Shown in pieces: positions 55,526 through 63,774 of a DNA stretch of 64,000 nucleotides. Made by a program: the position numbers and the translations under genes. Source of the DNA: Chryseobacterium sp. c4a (GTDB lineage: Bacteria > Bacteroidota > Bacteroidia > Flavobacteriales > Weeksellaceae); assembly GCF_009900745.1 (NCBI RefSeq), contig NZ_WXVU01000002.1:310001-374000 (forward strand), given 5' to 3'. The number at the start of each line of letters is the position of its first letter. Position 1 is the first letter of the stretch. Below the pieces are notes generated by a model. That model had not been told where the DNA came from. It worked only from the letters and a program-made list of their open reading frames with translations, and did not search any database.

Positions 55526-55690
55526 TTGAATATTCATTTAAAATTACTATTTTTGCAAAAAGAAAAGAGATGAAAATTCAGACCTCCTATAAACAATGTT
55601 TTTCTCATAAAGGGAAAATTGTGGGCTCTGAAATTCTGAGATAAAATAACGGCCGATAATCTGAAAAGATTGTCGGCTTTTTTGTTTTCT
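55526..55690 (+). ncRNA. Candidate small RNA or micro-ORF unit upstream of purM
   Basis: A full promoter (TTG at 55526-55528, 19 nt, TATTTTTG at 55548-55555) is followed after about 96 nt by a strong terminator (stem 55652-55662 / 55667-55677, GAAA loop, T run). The transcript would be about 120 nt. An internal stem CAAT/ATTG-type (55593-55620) is possible. A 24-codon frame starting at 55570 (MKIQTSYKQCFSHKG...) also lies inside, so a small peptide is an alternative. Confidence 0.4.
55652..55690 (+). terminator. Terminator of the small transcript
   Basis: GCCGATAATCT / AGATTGTCGGC with a GAAA tetraloop and a downstream T run; 10 Watson-Crick pairs and one G:U pair. Confidence 0.85.
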
Positions 55691-55780
55691 AAATCGAGTA
55701 TAAAAAGTAAAAATATAAAAGTGAAATGCATCAGTATGCCGGTGATAATAAACCAATTTTCTGTTTTTTTTAATTAGATT

Positions 55781-55822
55781 ATTGTTACATTGTTAAACTG
55801 ATATACTGTTACATTAAATAAA
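55781..55822 (+). repeat. ATTGTTACATTG repeat before purM
   Basis: A 42-nt unit ends 9 nt before the purM start and matches 57495-57536 at most positions. Confidence 0.75.
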
Positions 55823-55831
55823 TTATTAAGC

Positions 55832-56824
55832 ATGAGCAACACTTACAAATCAGCAGGAGTAGACAAAGAAGAAGGATACAAAACGGTTGACAAGATCAAA
55901 AAAGCAGTGGGTGAAACCCATAATTCCAATGTATTGAACCATTTGGGAAGCTTTGGAGCTTTCTACGAAATCGGCGGATACAAAAATCCGGTTCTTGTTT
56001 CAGGAACAGATGGAGTAGGAACTAAGCTGAAAGTAGCTTTGGATACCAAAAAATATGACTCTATTGGAGTAGACTGTTTTGCAATGTGTGCCAACGATAT
56101 TCTTTGCCACGGTGCTAAACCTCTATTCTTCTTAGATTATTTAGCTTGTGGAAAGCTTGATTCTGAAATCGCAGCTGAAATCGTTCTTGGAATGGTAAAT
56201 GCTTGTAAGGATAATAACTGTGCATTAATCGGTGGGGAAACTGCTGAAATGCCGGGAATGTACCAGCCAGGAGATTATGATGTTGCCGGATTCTGTGTTG
56301 GAATCGTAGAAAAAGACCAGATTATTGATGGGTCTAACATTAAAGCAGGTAATAAAATTATCGCATTGCCAAGCTCAGGATTCCATTCAAACGGATTCTC
56401 TTTAGTAAGAAAAGTATTCCCTAACTTCGAAGAAGAGTTTGAAGGAAAACCTTTATATGAAACACTTTTAGTTCCAACAAGACTATACTTCAAAGACATC
56501 CATAAAGTACTGGAAGAAGTAAAAGTAGGCGGAATTGCTCACATTACAGGTGGTGGTTTATACGAAAATGTTCCAAGAATTATTCCTGAAGGACTTTGTG
56601 CTTCTATTGACGGTTCTAAAATCAGAATTCCAAATGTAATGCTTGAACTGGAGAAGAGAGGCGGAATCGCTCGTGAAGAAATGTACGGTACTTTCAATAT
56701 GGGGGTAGGTATGATCATCGTAGTAGATGCTGAACACGCTGAAAAAGTATTACACCTTTTAGATGATGCATACGAAATCGGTGAAATCACTGAGGGAGCA
56801 GAAAAAATCAATTTATCACTATAA
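55832..56824 (+). CDS. purM: Phosphoribosylformylglycinamidine cyclo-ligase (AIR synthase)
   Basis: The protein has 330 residues. It has the PurM N-terminal ATP-site patterns VSGTDGVGTKLKVALD and IGVDCFAMCANDILCHGAKP, and a later ALIGGETAEMPGMY. It forms AIR from FGAM. It opens the rightward purine run, in which purN follows after 60 nt. Confidence 0.96.
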   Translation: MSNTYKSAGVDKEEGYKTVDKIKKAVGETHNSNVLNHLGSFGAFYEIGGYKNPVLVSGTDGVGTKLKVALDTKKYDSIGVDCFAMCANDILCHGAKPLFFLDYLACGKLDSEIAAEIVLGMVNACKDNNCALIGGETAEMPGMYQPGDYDVAGFCVGIVEKDQIIDGSNIKAGNKIIALPSSGFHSNGFSLVRKVFPNFEEEFEGKPLYETLLVPTRLYFKDIHKVLEEVKVGGIAHITGGGLYENVPRIIPEGLCASIDGSKIRIPNVMLELEKRGGIAREEMYGTFNMGVGMIIVVDAEHAEKVLHLLDDAYEIGEITEGAEKINLSL

Positions 56825-56830
56825 ATGACA

Positions 56831-56867
56831 TCAGATTCAGACACCAGACTTTAGGTCTGATATCTGA
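56831..56867. repeat. TCAGAT/ATCTGA palindromic repeat between purM and purN
   Basis: TCAGATTCAGAC is nearly inverse to GTCTGATATCTGA. It is related to 29332-29403 and 60541-60606. Confidence 0.6.
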
Positions 56868-56884
56868 CATCTAACATCGGAATA

Positions 56885-57448
56885 ATGAAGAACATTGTTG
56901 TACTTGTATCCGGTTCAGGAACTAACCTGCAGAGAATCATAGATACTATTGAAGCTGGAGAAATCCAGAATGCAAAAGTAAGTCTGGTGGTTGCTGACAG
57001 AGAATGTTTTGGATTAGAAAGAGCAGAAAATCATAATATTAAAAATATACTGATTCCAAGAGGAAAGAATTTCAGCAGCGAATTGGCTAACGTAATTCCA
57101 CAAGATACAGATCTTATTGTATTGGCAGGATTCCTATCCATTTTAAAACCTGAGTTCTGTGAAAAATGGAATGGTAAAATAATCAATATTCATCCGGCGT
57201 TGCTTCCAAAATTTGGAGGAAAAGGAATGTGGGGAATGAACGTTCATAATGCAGTTATTGAAGCTAAAGAAACAGAGAGTGGTGCAACTGTACATTTTGT
57301 AACTCCTGGGATTGATGAAGGAGAACCCATTCTTCAGAAATCTTTTGAAGTAACAGCGGATGATACTCCTGAAACATTAGCCCAGAAAGTTCACCATATT
57401 GAATATGAAATATTTCCTTTAGCGATTAATAAAGTTCTGGGAAACTAA
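56885..57448 (+). CDS. purN: Phosphoribosylglycinamide formyltransferase
   Basis: The protein has 187 residues. The ribose-phosphate loop is SGSGTNLQ, and the formyl-transfer motif is INIHPALLPKFGG followed by ESGATVHFVTPGIDEG, with catalytic His and Asp. It uses 10-formyl-THF to formylate GAR. Confidence 0.95.
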   Translation: MKNIVVLVSGSGTNLQRIIDTIEAGEIQNAKVSLVVADRECFGLERAENHNIKNILIPRGKNFSSELANVIPQDTDLIVLAGFLSILKPEFCEKWNGKIINIHPALLPKFGGKGMWGMNVHNAVIEAKETESGATVHFVTPGIDEGEPILQKSFEVTADDTPETLAQKVHHIEYEIFPLAINKVLGN

Positions 57449-57458
57449 TAAATATAAC

Positions 57459-57537
57459 AATGTATCAGTGTAACAGTTTACCAATATTAAAGGTATTGTT
57501 ACATTGCTAGATTGATACATTGTTACATTAAATAAAA
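57459..57537 (+). repeat. ATTGTTACATTG repeat pair between purN and purH
   Basis: A unit at 57495-57536 is like the copy before purM. The preceding 57459-57480 is close to its reverse complement, so the pair can fold. Confidence 0.7.
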
Positions 57538-57561
57538 AAAATCTAAGTAAAATAAAAAGTA

Positions 57562-57602
57562 ATCCGGAGGTGAAAGAACCGGATACAGTTTGAAATAACT
57601 GT
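57562..57602 (+). promoter_or_regulatory. Two adjacent hairpins before purH
   Basis: ATCCGG/CCGGAT (57562-57584) is followed at once by ACAGTT/AACTGT (57585-57602). They end 21 nt before the ATG. A regulatory leader is possible, but the sequence does not match a riboswitch I know. Confidence 0.35.
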
Positions 57603-57623
57603 GAAAAGTAAAAATTGAAAGTA

Positions 57624-59141
57624 ATGAGTAAAAAGAGAGTTTTAATCAGTGTTTCTGACAAAAGTGGATTAATTGAATTTGCACAGTTTTTGGAAGCTCA
57701 GAATTATGAGTTGATCTCCACAGGAGGAACATTCAAACATTTGAAAGACGCTGGTTTAAATCCAATTCAGATTGATGAGGTAACCAATTTCCCTGAAATG
57801 TTGGACGGTAGAGTGAAAACTTTACACCCAAAAGTTCACGGTGGATTGTTAGCGGTTCGTAACAACGAAGAGCACATGAAAACTGTACAGGAGCACGGAA
57901 TTGGTCTGATAGACATGGTGATCGTAAACCTTTATCCTTTCTTTGAAAACGTGAATAAAGACATTTCTTTACACGAGAAAGTAGAGTTTATTGATATCGG
58001 TGGACCATCAATGCTTCGTTCTGCTGCGAAAAACTTTGATTCTGTTACCGTAATTACTGACGTAGAAGATTATACAACAGTAAAAATAGAAATGGAACAA
58101 AACGGGGATACTTATATCGAGACCCGTAAAAAGCTGGCAGGAAAAGTATTCAACCTTACATCAGCTTATGATGCTGCTATTTCAAGAATGCTTTTAGATG
58201 AGGAATACCCAACGTATTTAAATGCATCTTACAAAAAGGTTTCAGATTTGAGATATGGCGAAAACCCTCACCAGTCAGCAGCCTATTACGTTTCTACTTT
58301 CGAGAACGGAGCGATGAAAGACTTCGAACAGCTTGGAGGGAAAGAACTTTCTTTCAATAATCTACGTGATATGGATCTTTGCTGGAAAGTAGTTACTGAG
58401 TTCAAAGAAGAAATGGCTTGTTGTGCTGTAAAACACTCTACACCATGTGGCGTAGCCATCGGAACTTCAGCATTGGAAACATACCAAAAAACTTTCGAAT
58501 GTGATCCGGTTTCCATCTTTGGCGGAATTGTTGCAATGAACTACAAGATCGATGCTGCAACGGCTGAAGAGCTAAACAAAACATTCCTTGAGATTGTAAT
58601 GGCTCCGGACTTTGACGAAGAAGCTCTTGAAGTGTTAAGAAAAAAGAAAAACCTTAGAATCATCAAAATCGTAAACCCTGTTTCTGATAAGAAAACTTGG
58701 GTAAAAGTAGATGGTGGTATCTTGGTTCAGGATAATGATTTACATTTCTCTGATGATATCAAAGTAGTTACTGAAACTCAGCCTACAGAAGAACAGAAAA
58801 AAGCATTGCTTTTCTCTCAGAGAGTGGTAAAATATGTGAAGTCTAATGCTATTGTGGTTTCCAACGGAATCCAGGCTTTCGGAATCGGAGGCGGACAGGT
58901 AAACAGAATCTGGGCTACACAGCAGGCAATCGAAAGAGCAAAAGAAAAATTCACAGGAGATTTAGTATTGGCTTCTGACGCATTTTTCCCTTTCCGTGAT
59001 GTCGTAGATTTCTGCGCTCAGGAAGGTATCAAAGCAATCATCCAGCCAGGAGGAAGTGTAAAAGATCAGGACAGTATTGAAGCTGCTAATGAGCATAAAA
59101 TCCCAATGATGTTTACTGGGGTTAGACACTTTTTCCACTAA
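57624..59141 (+). CDS. purH: Bifunctional AICAR transformylase / IMP cyclohydrolase
   Basis: The protein has 505 residues from the ATG at 57624; a TTG three codons upstream is less likely. The N-terminal MGS-like domain ([27 protein letters not shown]) is the IMP cyclohydrolase. The C-terminal transformylase has [11 protein letters not shown] and IGGGQVNRI. It makes IMP, the last shared step. Confidence 0.96.
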   Translation: MSKKRVLISVSDKSGLIEFAQFLEAQNYELISTGGTFKHLKDAGLNPIQIDEVTNFPEMLDGRVKTLHPKVHGGLLAVRNNEEHMKTVQEHGIGLIDMVIVNLYPFFENVNKDISLHEKVEFIDIGGPSMLRSAAKNFDSVTVITDVEDYTTVKIEMEQNGDTYIETRKKLAGKVFNLTSAYDAAISRMLLDEEYPTYLNASYKKVSDLRYGENPHQSAAYYVSTFENGAMKDFEQLGGKELSFNNLRDMDLCWKVVTEFKEEMACCAVKHSTPCGVAIGTSALETYQKTFECDPVSIFGGIVAMNYKIDAATAEELNKTFLEIVMAPDFDEEALEVLRKKKNLRIIKIVNPVSDKKTWVKVDGGILVQDNDLHFSDDIKVVTETQPTEEQKKALLFSQRVVKYVKSNAIVVSNGIQAFGIGGGQVNRIWATQQAIERAKEKFTGDLVLASDAFFPFRDVVDFCAQEGIKAIIQPGGSVKDQDSIEAANEHKIPMMFTGVRHFFH

Positions 59142-59160
59142 TTAAAATAGAGTTAAAAAA

Positions 59161-59194
59161 TAATTTTGGATGGTAATTTTAACATCCAAAATTA
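59161..59194. terminator. Hairpin between purH and purD
   Basis: TAATTTTGGATG / CATCCAAAATTA is a perfect 12-bp stem. It lacks a clear T run and is followed by a promoter box. Confidence 0.5.
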
Positions 59195-59202
59195 TATATT
59201 TG
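59195..59202 (+). promoter_or_regulatory. purD: -7 box of purD
   Basis: TATATTTG lies 28 nt before the ATG. Confidence 0.5.
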
Positions 59203-59230
59203 TAGAATAAGACTAGATAATAAATAAAGT

Positions 59231-60469
59231 ATGAGAATATTAATCATAGGTGAAGGCGGTAGAGAATCTGCTTTAGCAGCAAAGCTTCAGAATGACCCAA
59301 GAATTTCTAAAATGTTTTTTGCCAACGGGAATGCTACTACCGATGTAATAGGGAAAAATGTTCATTTATCAGAAATCAAAGAACTTAGAGATTTCGCTAT
59401 TAAAGAAAAGGTCGATTTAACGATCGTAGGACCTGAAGCTCCATTGGTAGCAGGTCTAAAGGATGAGTTCAAAAAACATGATCTTAAAGTTTTCGGACCG
59501 ACTCAGAAAGTGGCAAGCCTGGAAGGAAGTAAGGCTTTCTCTAAGAAATTTATGCAGACCTATGATATCAAAACAGCTAAAGCTGTAGTATTTGATTCAT
59601 ATAATGAAGCAAAAGAATATATCCAGACTCAGCAATATCCTCTAGTGATTAAAGCGAGTGGTTTAGCGGGTGGTAAAGGTGTTGTTATCTGTGATAACCT
59701 GGAAGAAGCTGAAGCTACCATTCACGACTTCATGATCAGAAGAATTTATGGTGATGCCGGTATCCGTTTAGTAATCGAAGAATATTTACAAGGATTTGAA
59801 GCATCTATCATCGCTTTCTCAAACGGTGAAAAATTATTCCCTTGTATTGCAGCAAAAGATTATAAGAAAGCCGGAAATGGAGATTCAGGGCCAAATACAG
59901 GAGGTATGGGTTCTGTGGCACCAAGCCCGGAATTCACTCAGGAGCACTATGCTGATTTTGAACAAAATATTTTAGAGCCTACTATTAAAGGTCTTAAAGC
60001 AGAAGGATTCAGTTTCAAAGGAATCATTTTCTTTGGATTAATGGTCACTAAAAACGGTGCTTACCTTCTAGAGTACAACATGAGATTCGGAGATCCTGAA
60101 ACTCAGGTATTGATGGCTCTTATGGAAAACAATCTTCTTGATGTAATCCAGGACTGTATGGAAGGAAAAGATATCGAACTTAAATTTAAAGACGAAAAAG
60201 CAATTTGTCTTGTAATGTGTTCGGGAGGATATCCAAGAAACATTGAAACAGGTTTCGAAATTACAGGAGAAGACAAACTGAAACACAGTAAACTATTATA
60301 CGCAGGAGCTATCAGAAAAGGAGATAAAGTGGTTTCCAATGGTGGTAGAGTACTGAACATTGTAGCTACAGGTGCTACTTTCGACGATGCCCGCAAGAAA
60401 GTTTACGAAGATGCAGGTCATGTACATTTCGATTACGGCTTCTATAGAGAAGACATCGGAAAGTTTTAA
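59231..60469 (+). CDS. purD: Phosphoribosylamine-glycine ligase (GAR synthetase)
   Basis: The protein has 412 residues in an ATP-grasp fold. It has IGEGGRESALAAKL, IVGPEAPLVAGL, the ATP site LVIKASGLAGGKGVVI and EYNMRFGDPETQ. It joins glycine to phosphoribosylamine. The gene follows purH by 89 nt with its own promoter box. Confidence 0.96.
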   Translation: MRILIIGEGGRESALAAKLQNDPRISKMFFANGNATTDVIGKNVHLSEIKELRDFAIKEKVDLTIVGPEAPLVAGLKDEFKKHDLKVFGPTQKVASLEGSKAFSKKFMQTYDIKTAKAVVFDSYNEAKEYIQTQQYPLVIKASGLAGGKGVVICDNLEEAEATIHDFMIRRIYGDAGIRLVIEEYLQGFEASIIAFSNGEKLFPCIAAKDYKKAGNGDSGPNTGGMGSVAPSPEFTQEHYADFEQNILEPTIKGLKAEGFSFKGIIFFGLMVTKNGAYLLEYNMRFGDPETQVLMALMENNLLDVIQDCMEGKDIELKFKDEKAICLVMCSGGYPRNIETGFEITGEDKLKHSKLLYAGAIRKGDKVVSNGGRVLNIVATGATFDDARKKVYEDAGHVHFDYGFYREDIGKF

Positions 60470-60540
60470 TAAAATCATGAAAAAAGATTTGGAGTCATTC
60501 CAGGTCTTTTTTTGTAAAACAGTTAATATTAGAAAAAAGA

Positions 60541-60606
60541 GTTCAGATGTAAGATAAAAGCGTTCAGATCAAAAATCTGATGTCTAATGTCTGAAATCTG
60601 AAATTT
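60541..60606. repeat. TCAGAT/ATCTGA palindromic repeat between purD and guaA
   Basis: TCAGAT-CAAAA-ATCTGA (60564-60580) is flanked by further TCTGA words. It belongs to the family at 29332 and 56831. Confidence 0.6.
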
Positions 60607-60629
60607 TTCAAACAAATCAATTATCAAAA

Positions 60630-62159
60630 ATGAACAACGGTATTATTATTTTAGATTTCGGATCCCAGTACAACCAGCTTATCGGAAGAAGAATCCGTGA
60701 GATGGGTGTGTATTCTGAAATCTTACCTTTCAATACACCTTTACAAGATATTTTAGCAAAACAGCCAAAAGGAATTATTCTTTCAGGAGGGCCAAGTTCT
60801 GTAAACGCAGAAAATGCTCACCTGGTTGAAAAAGAACTGTACGAGCAGGGAGTGCCTGTTTTGGGGATTTGCTATGGAATGCAGATGACCGCTCACCTTT
60901 TAGGAGGAAAAGTAAACAAGGGAGAAAAAGGAGAATACGGAAAGGCTAATCTTGAAATCGTTAAAGAAAGTTCTTTATTAAAAGGAGTAACTCAGAACTC
61001 TGTAGTTTGGATGAGTCACTTTGATGAAGTAGGAGAGTTGCCTACAGGTTTTGAATTAAATGCAAAATCTGGAGTAATTGCTTCTATTTCCAACGAAGAT
61101 AAAAAAATCTTCTGTGTTCAGTTCCACCCTGAAGTTTCTCATACGGAAGAAGGAGGAAAAATGCTTGAAAACTTTGTATTTGGAATCTGTAATTCAGAGA
61201 AAAACTGGAAACTGACCAACTATATTGAAAAAACAGTTGAAGAAATCCGTGAAAAAGTAGGAGACAACAAAGTAATTCTTGGTCTTTCCGGAGGAGTAGA
61301 CTCTTCTGTAGCAGCAGTTTTGATTCATAAAGCAATCGGTGATCAGTTGACTTGTATCTTCGTAGATACTGGATTATTAAGAAAGGATGAGGGCAAAAAA
61401 GTAATGGATCAATATGGAGAGCATTTCCATATGAACATTAAAATGGTAGATGCTAAAGAAAGATTCCTTTCAAAATTAGCAGGAGTAGATGATCCTGAAG
61501 CGAAGAGAAAAATTATCGGAAACGAGTTTATTCACGTATTTGATGAAGAATCTCACAAAATTGAAGGCGCTAAGTTCTTAGCACAAGGTACAATTTACCC
61601 TGACGTAATCGAAAGCCAGTCCGTAAACGGGCCATCTGCAGTAATTAAGTCTCACCACAATGTTGGAGGACTTCCTGAAGATATGGAATTCGAACTATTA
61701 GAGCCATTAAGAGAGCTTTTCAAGGATGAAGTAAGAAGAGTAGGAGAAGAATTAGGCATTCCTCACCACTTGGTATACAGACACCCTTTCCCTGGGCCTG
61801 GATTAGGAATCAGAGTATTGGGAGCTGTAGATGCTGAAAAAGTAAGAATCCTTCAGGAAGCTGACGATATTTTCATTGAAGAATTATATAAAAATGATCT
61901 TTATGAAAAAGTATCTCAGGCTTTCGTGGTACTTCTTCCGGTAAAATCTGTAGGGGTTATGGGAGACGAAAGAACTTACGAATATACAGCTGTAGTTCGC
62001 TCTGCCAACACGATCGATTTCATGACGGCAACTTGGAGCAGACTTCCTTACGAGTTCTTAGATACTGTTTCCAGCAGAATCATCAATGAAGTAAGAGGAA
62101 TCAATAGAGTAGCTTACGATATTTCAAGCAAACCACCTGCAACCATTGAGTGGGAATAA
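60630..62159 (+). CDS. guaA: GMP synthase (glutamine-hydrolysing)
   Basis: The protein has 509 residues. The glutamine amidotransferase nucleophile is Cys81 in LGICYGMQ, with His-Glu in FHPEVSHTE. The ATP pyrophosphatase loop is GLSGGVDSSVAA. The dimerisation end NRVAYDISSKPPATIEWE is complete. It converts XMP to GMP. guaB is not in the window. Confidence 0.97.
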   Translation: MNNGIIILDFGSQYNQLIGRRIREMGVYSEILPFNTPLQDILAKQPKGIILSGGPSSVNAENAHLVEKELYEQGVPVLGICYGMQMTAHLLGGKVNKGEKGEYGKANLEIVKESSLLKGVTQNSVVWMSHFDEVGELPTGFELNAKSGVIASISNEDKKIFCVQFHPEVSHTEEGGKMLENFVFGICNSEKNWKLTNYIEKTVEEIREKVGDNKVILGLSGGVDSSVAAVLIHKAIGDQLTCIFVDTGLLRKDEGKKVMDQYGEHFHMNIKMVDAKERFLSKLAGVDDPEAKRKIIGNEFIHVFDEESHKIEGAKFLAQGTIYPDVIESQSVNGPSAVIKSHHNVGGLPEDMEFELLEPLRELFKDEVRRVGEELGIPHHLVYRHPFPGPGLGIRVLGAVDAEKVRILQEADDIFIEELYKNDLYEKVSQAFVVLLPVKSVGVMGDERTYEYTAVVRSANTIDFMTATWSRLPYEFLDTVSSRIINEVRGINRVAYDISSKPPATIEWE

Positions 62160-62214
62160 TTTTTGACTTGAATTTAAATACAAATCCTATCCGTTCATTC
62201 GGGTAGGATTTTTT
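62145..62214 (+). repeat. guaA 3'-end/terminator duplication, left copy
   Basis: This covers the last four codons of guaA, the stop, a GACTTGAATTTAAA spacer and the terminator. The copy at 63416-63481 matches it over most positions. Confidence 0.85.
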
Positions 62215-62216
62215 TG
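62183..62216 (+). terminator. guaA: guaA terminator
   Basis: The stem AATCCTATCCG / CGGGTAGGATT is followed by T residues. Confidence 0.88.
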
Positions 62217-62332
62217 TTAAATATTTTTATTATTTCTGAAAAAAGCACTTATTTAGCATAAAATAACCATGAATACTAATTGATATGGATTTTCGTTACT
62301 AGAAAAATAAAAATCCATTGGAATATAAATAT

Positions 62333-63409
62333 ATGAGAAATACACTTATCCTTTTATTGTCCTTGACGGTAACTTCACTTTTTGCACAATCTAAAAAGTT
62401 TATTATTGAAGAATTGAACTTACCGGATCCGGCACAAACAATTCCCAACTCCAACTATAATAAAATTAAGCTTCAGGATATTCGAACAGATCCGGAAGAT
62501 TATGGGATCGTGATGAAAGGAGTTTCAGACAGAAAAGCAAAAGTTAAGTTTAATCCAAGCTTTGAAGAGCAGCTAAATAAGATGTTTGATAAAGGAATTG
62601 ATAAAACTTCTGCAAATGATCAAGAATTACTGGTACAACTAAGAAGTTTGAATTACAAGGAAGTAACTATCGATATGGTGCAGTATGGATACTTTAATTT
62701 AAGAGCTTTGATTTTTGGAGGCAAAGAGAATCAATATCAATTGCTTAAAAAAATTGATACTACGATGGTTTTGTTTAAGATGGATGTAACCAAAAAGTTG
62801 GAAGAACAATCTTTGGATTATCTTCATAAAACTGTTTTTGAAACTGTTTCTGCTGCTCCTATTGATAATAGAACATATACACAGGAAGATATCAGTAATT
62901 ATGATAAAATAGCAAAATCACAATTACCCTTATATACCCAGTCTAAATTAAAAGATGGGGTTTATATGAATTATAGATCTTTCAGTGCACAGGTTCCTGA
63001 TAAGCCTATTGATGAAATATTGGTGAATCTGGGGATGATTACTAAAGTAACTTATATTGATGATAAAGGTAAAAAGAGAAATGCCAAAACAGATTCTTAC
63101 GCTGTGATTAATCAAGGAAAAGCATATATAATGTATGAAGGCGAATTATATCCTATGAGAAAAGACTCCGAAGATTTTTATTTTATTTCAAAAATATACG
63201 ACAGGCCAACTGGGGAAAGACAGCTTATATCCGGAACTACAGGCGCAATGATTGGTGGCCCAATTGGTGGTGTTATAGGAGTTTTAATTGCCAGTGGAAA
63301 ATCCAAAAAATATGAATGTCAATTAGACTATTTTAATGGAAAGTATGAGATTGTAAGGGAAATTAAGCCTCAAAAACAGAAAGAAGTATATCATTTAAAA
63401 GAAGAATAA
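62333..63409 (+). CDS. Secreted protein of unknown function with glycine zipper
   Basis: The protein has 358 residues from the ATG at 62333 (MRNTLILLLSLTVTSLFAQS), which begins a signal peptide; a TTG five codons upstream is unlikely. A glycine-zipper-like stretch ISGTTGAMIGGPIGGVIG lies near residue 312. No domain is recognised. It is bracketed by two copies of the guaA 3' end, a sign of a later insertion. Confidence 0.7.
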   Translation: MRNTLILLLSLTVTSLFAQSKKFIIEELNLPDPAQTIPNSNYNKIKLQDIRTDPEDYGIVMKGVSDRKAKVKFNPSFEEQLNKMFDKGIDKTSANDQELLVQLRSLNYKEVTIDMVQYGYFNLRALIFGGKENQYQLLKKIDTTMVLFKMDVTKKLEEQSLDYLHKTVFETVSAAPIDNRTYTQEDISNYDKIAKSQLPLYTQSKLKDGVYMNYRSFSAQVPDKPIDEILVNLGMITKVTYIDDKGKKRNAKTDSYAVINQGKAYIMYEGELYPMRKDSEDFYFISKIYDRPTGERQLISGTTGAMIGGPIGGVIGVLIASGKSKKYECQLDYFNGKYEIVREIKPQKQKEVYHLKEE

Positions 63410-63415
63410 GTGATT

Positions 63416-63481
63416 ATTAAGTGGGAATAATTTTCAGCTTGAATTTAAAATATGAATCCTGCCCGTTTGGGTAGGATTTTT
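63416..63481 (+). repeat. guaA 3'-end/terminator duplication, right copy
   Basis: It begins ATTAAGTGGGAATAA, against ATTGAGTGGGAATAA at the true guaA end, then the spacer and a terminator hairpin shortened by 3 nt. Confidence 0.85.
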
Positions 63482-63483
63482 AT
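63455..63483 (+). terminator. Terminator after the inserted gene
   Basis: AATCCTGCCC / GGGTAGGATT with a GTTT loop and following T residues. Confidence 0.8.
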
Positions 63484-63488
63484 TTATA

Positions 63489-63661
63489 TTATAATGTTTC
63501 TAAAAACTTTAATGCTTCTTTTCCAAGTTCTGTTTTCTGTAGGCAAGAACGATGAACTCCTTCATCATTAAATAAATAGAATTGATGATTCTTATCTGAA
63601 GTGAAAGGCGGGAATAAACAATATCCTGTCCTTCATTTAAAGTTTTCCTACAAATAGGCAT
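63489..63661 (-). pseudogene. Small protein gene with a Cys/His zinc-site-like pattern, frameshifted
   Basis: Starting at the ATG at 63661 the frame reads MPICRKTLNEGQDIV. After one missing T in the run at 63616-63618 a second frame continues LFPPFTSDKNHQFYLFNDEG, then VHRSCLQKTELGKEALKFLETL to the stop at 63489. Joined, it gives about 57 residues with Cys and His-x-x-Cys positions as in small zinc-binding proteins. The codon-level continuity across the break supports a real gene. The family is unknown. Confidence 0.5.
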
Positions 63662-63774
63662 TCGCTTTGATTCAGAAAAACTATAGCCATCTCTAATTGA
63701 TATTTTTGTTAATGTTTTGTTTAGTAATAACCTGTTAAAACAATTTTCCCTAAATTTAAGTAAAATTACATCAA

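Noticed and set aside
55534-55756. Minus-strand frames before purM
   Set aside because: They run over a clear plus-strand promoter and terminator and have no recognisable motif.
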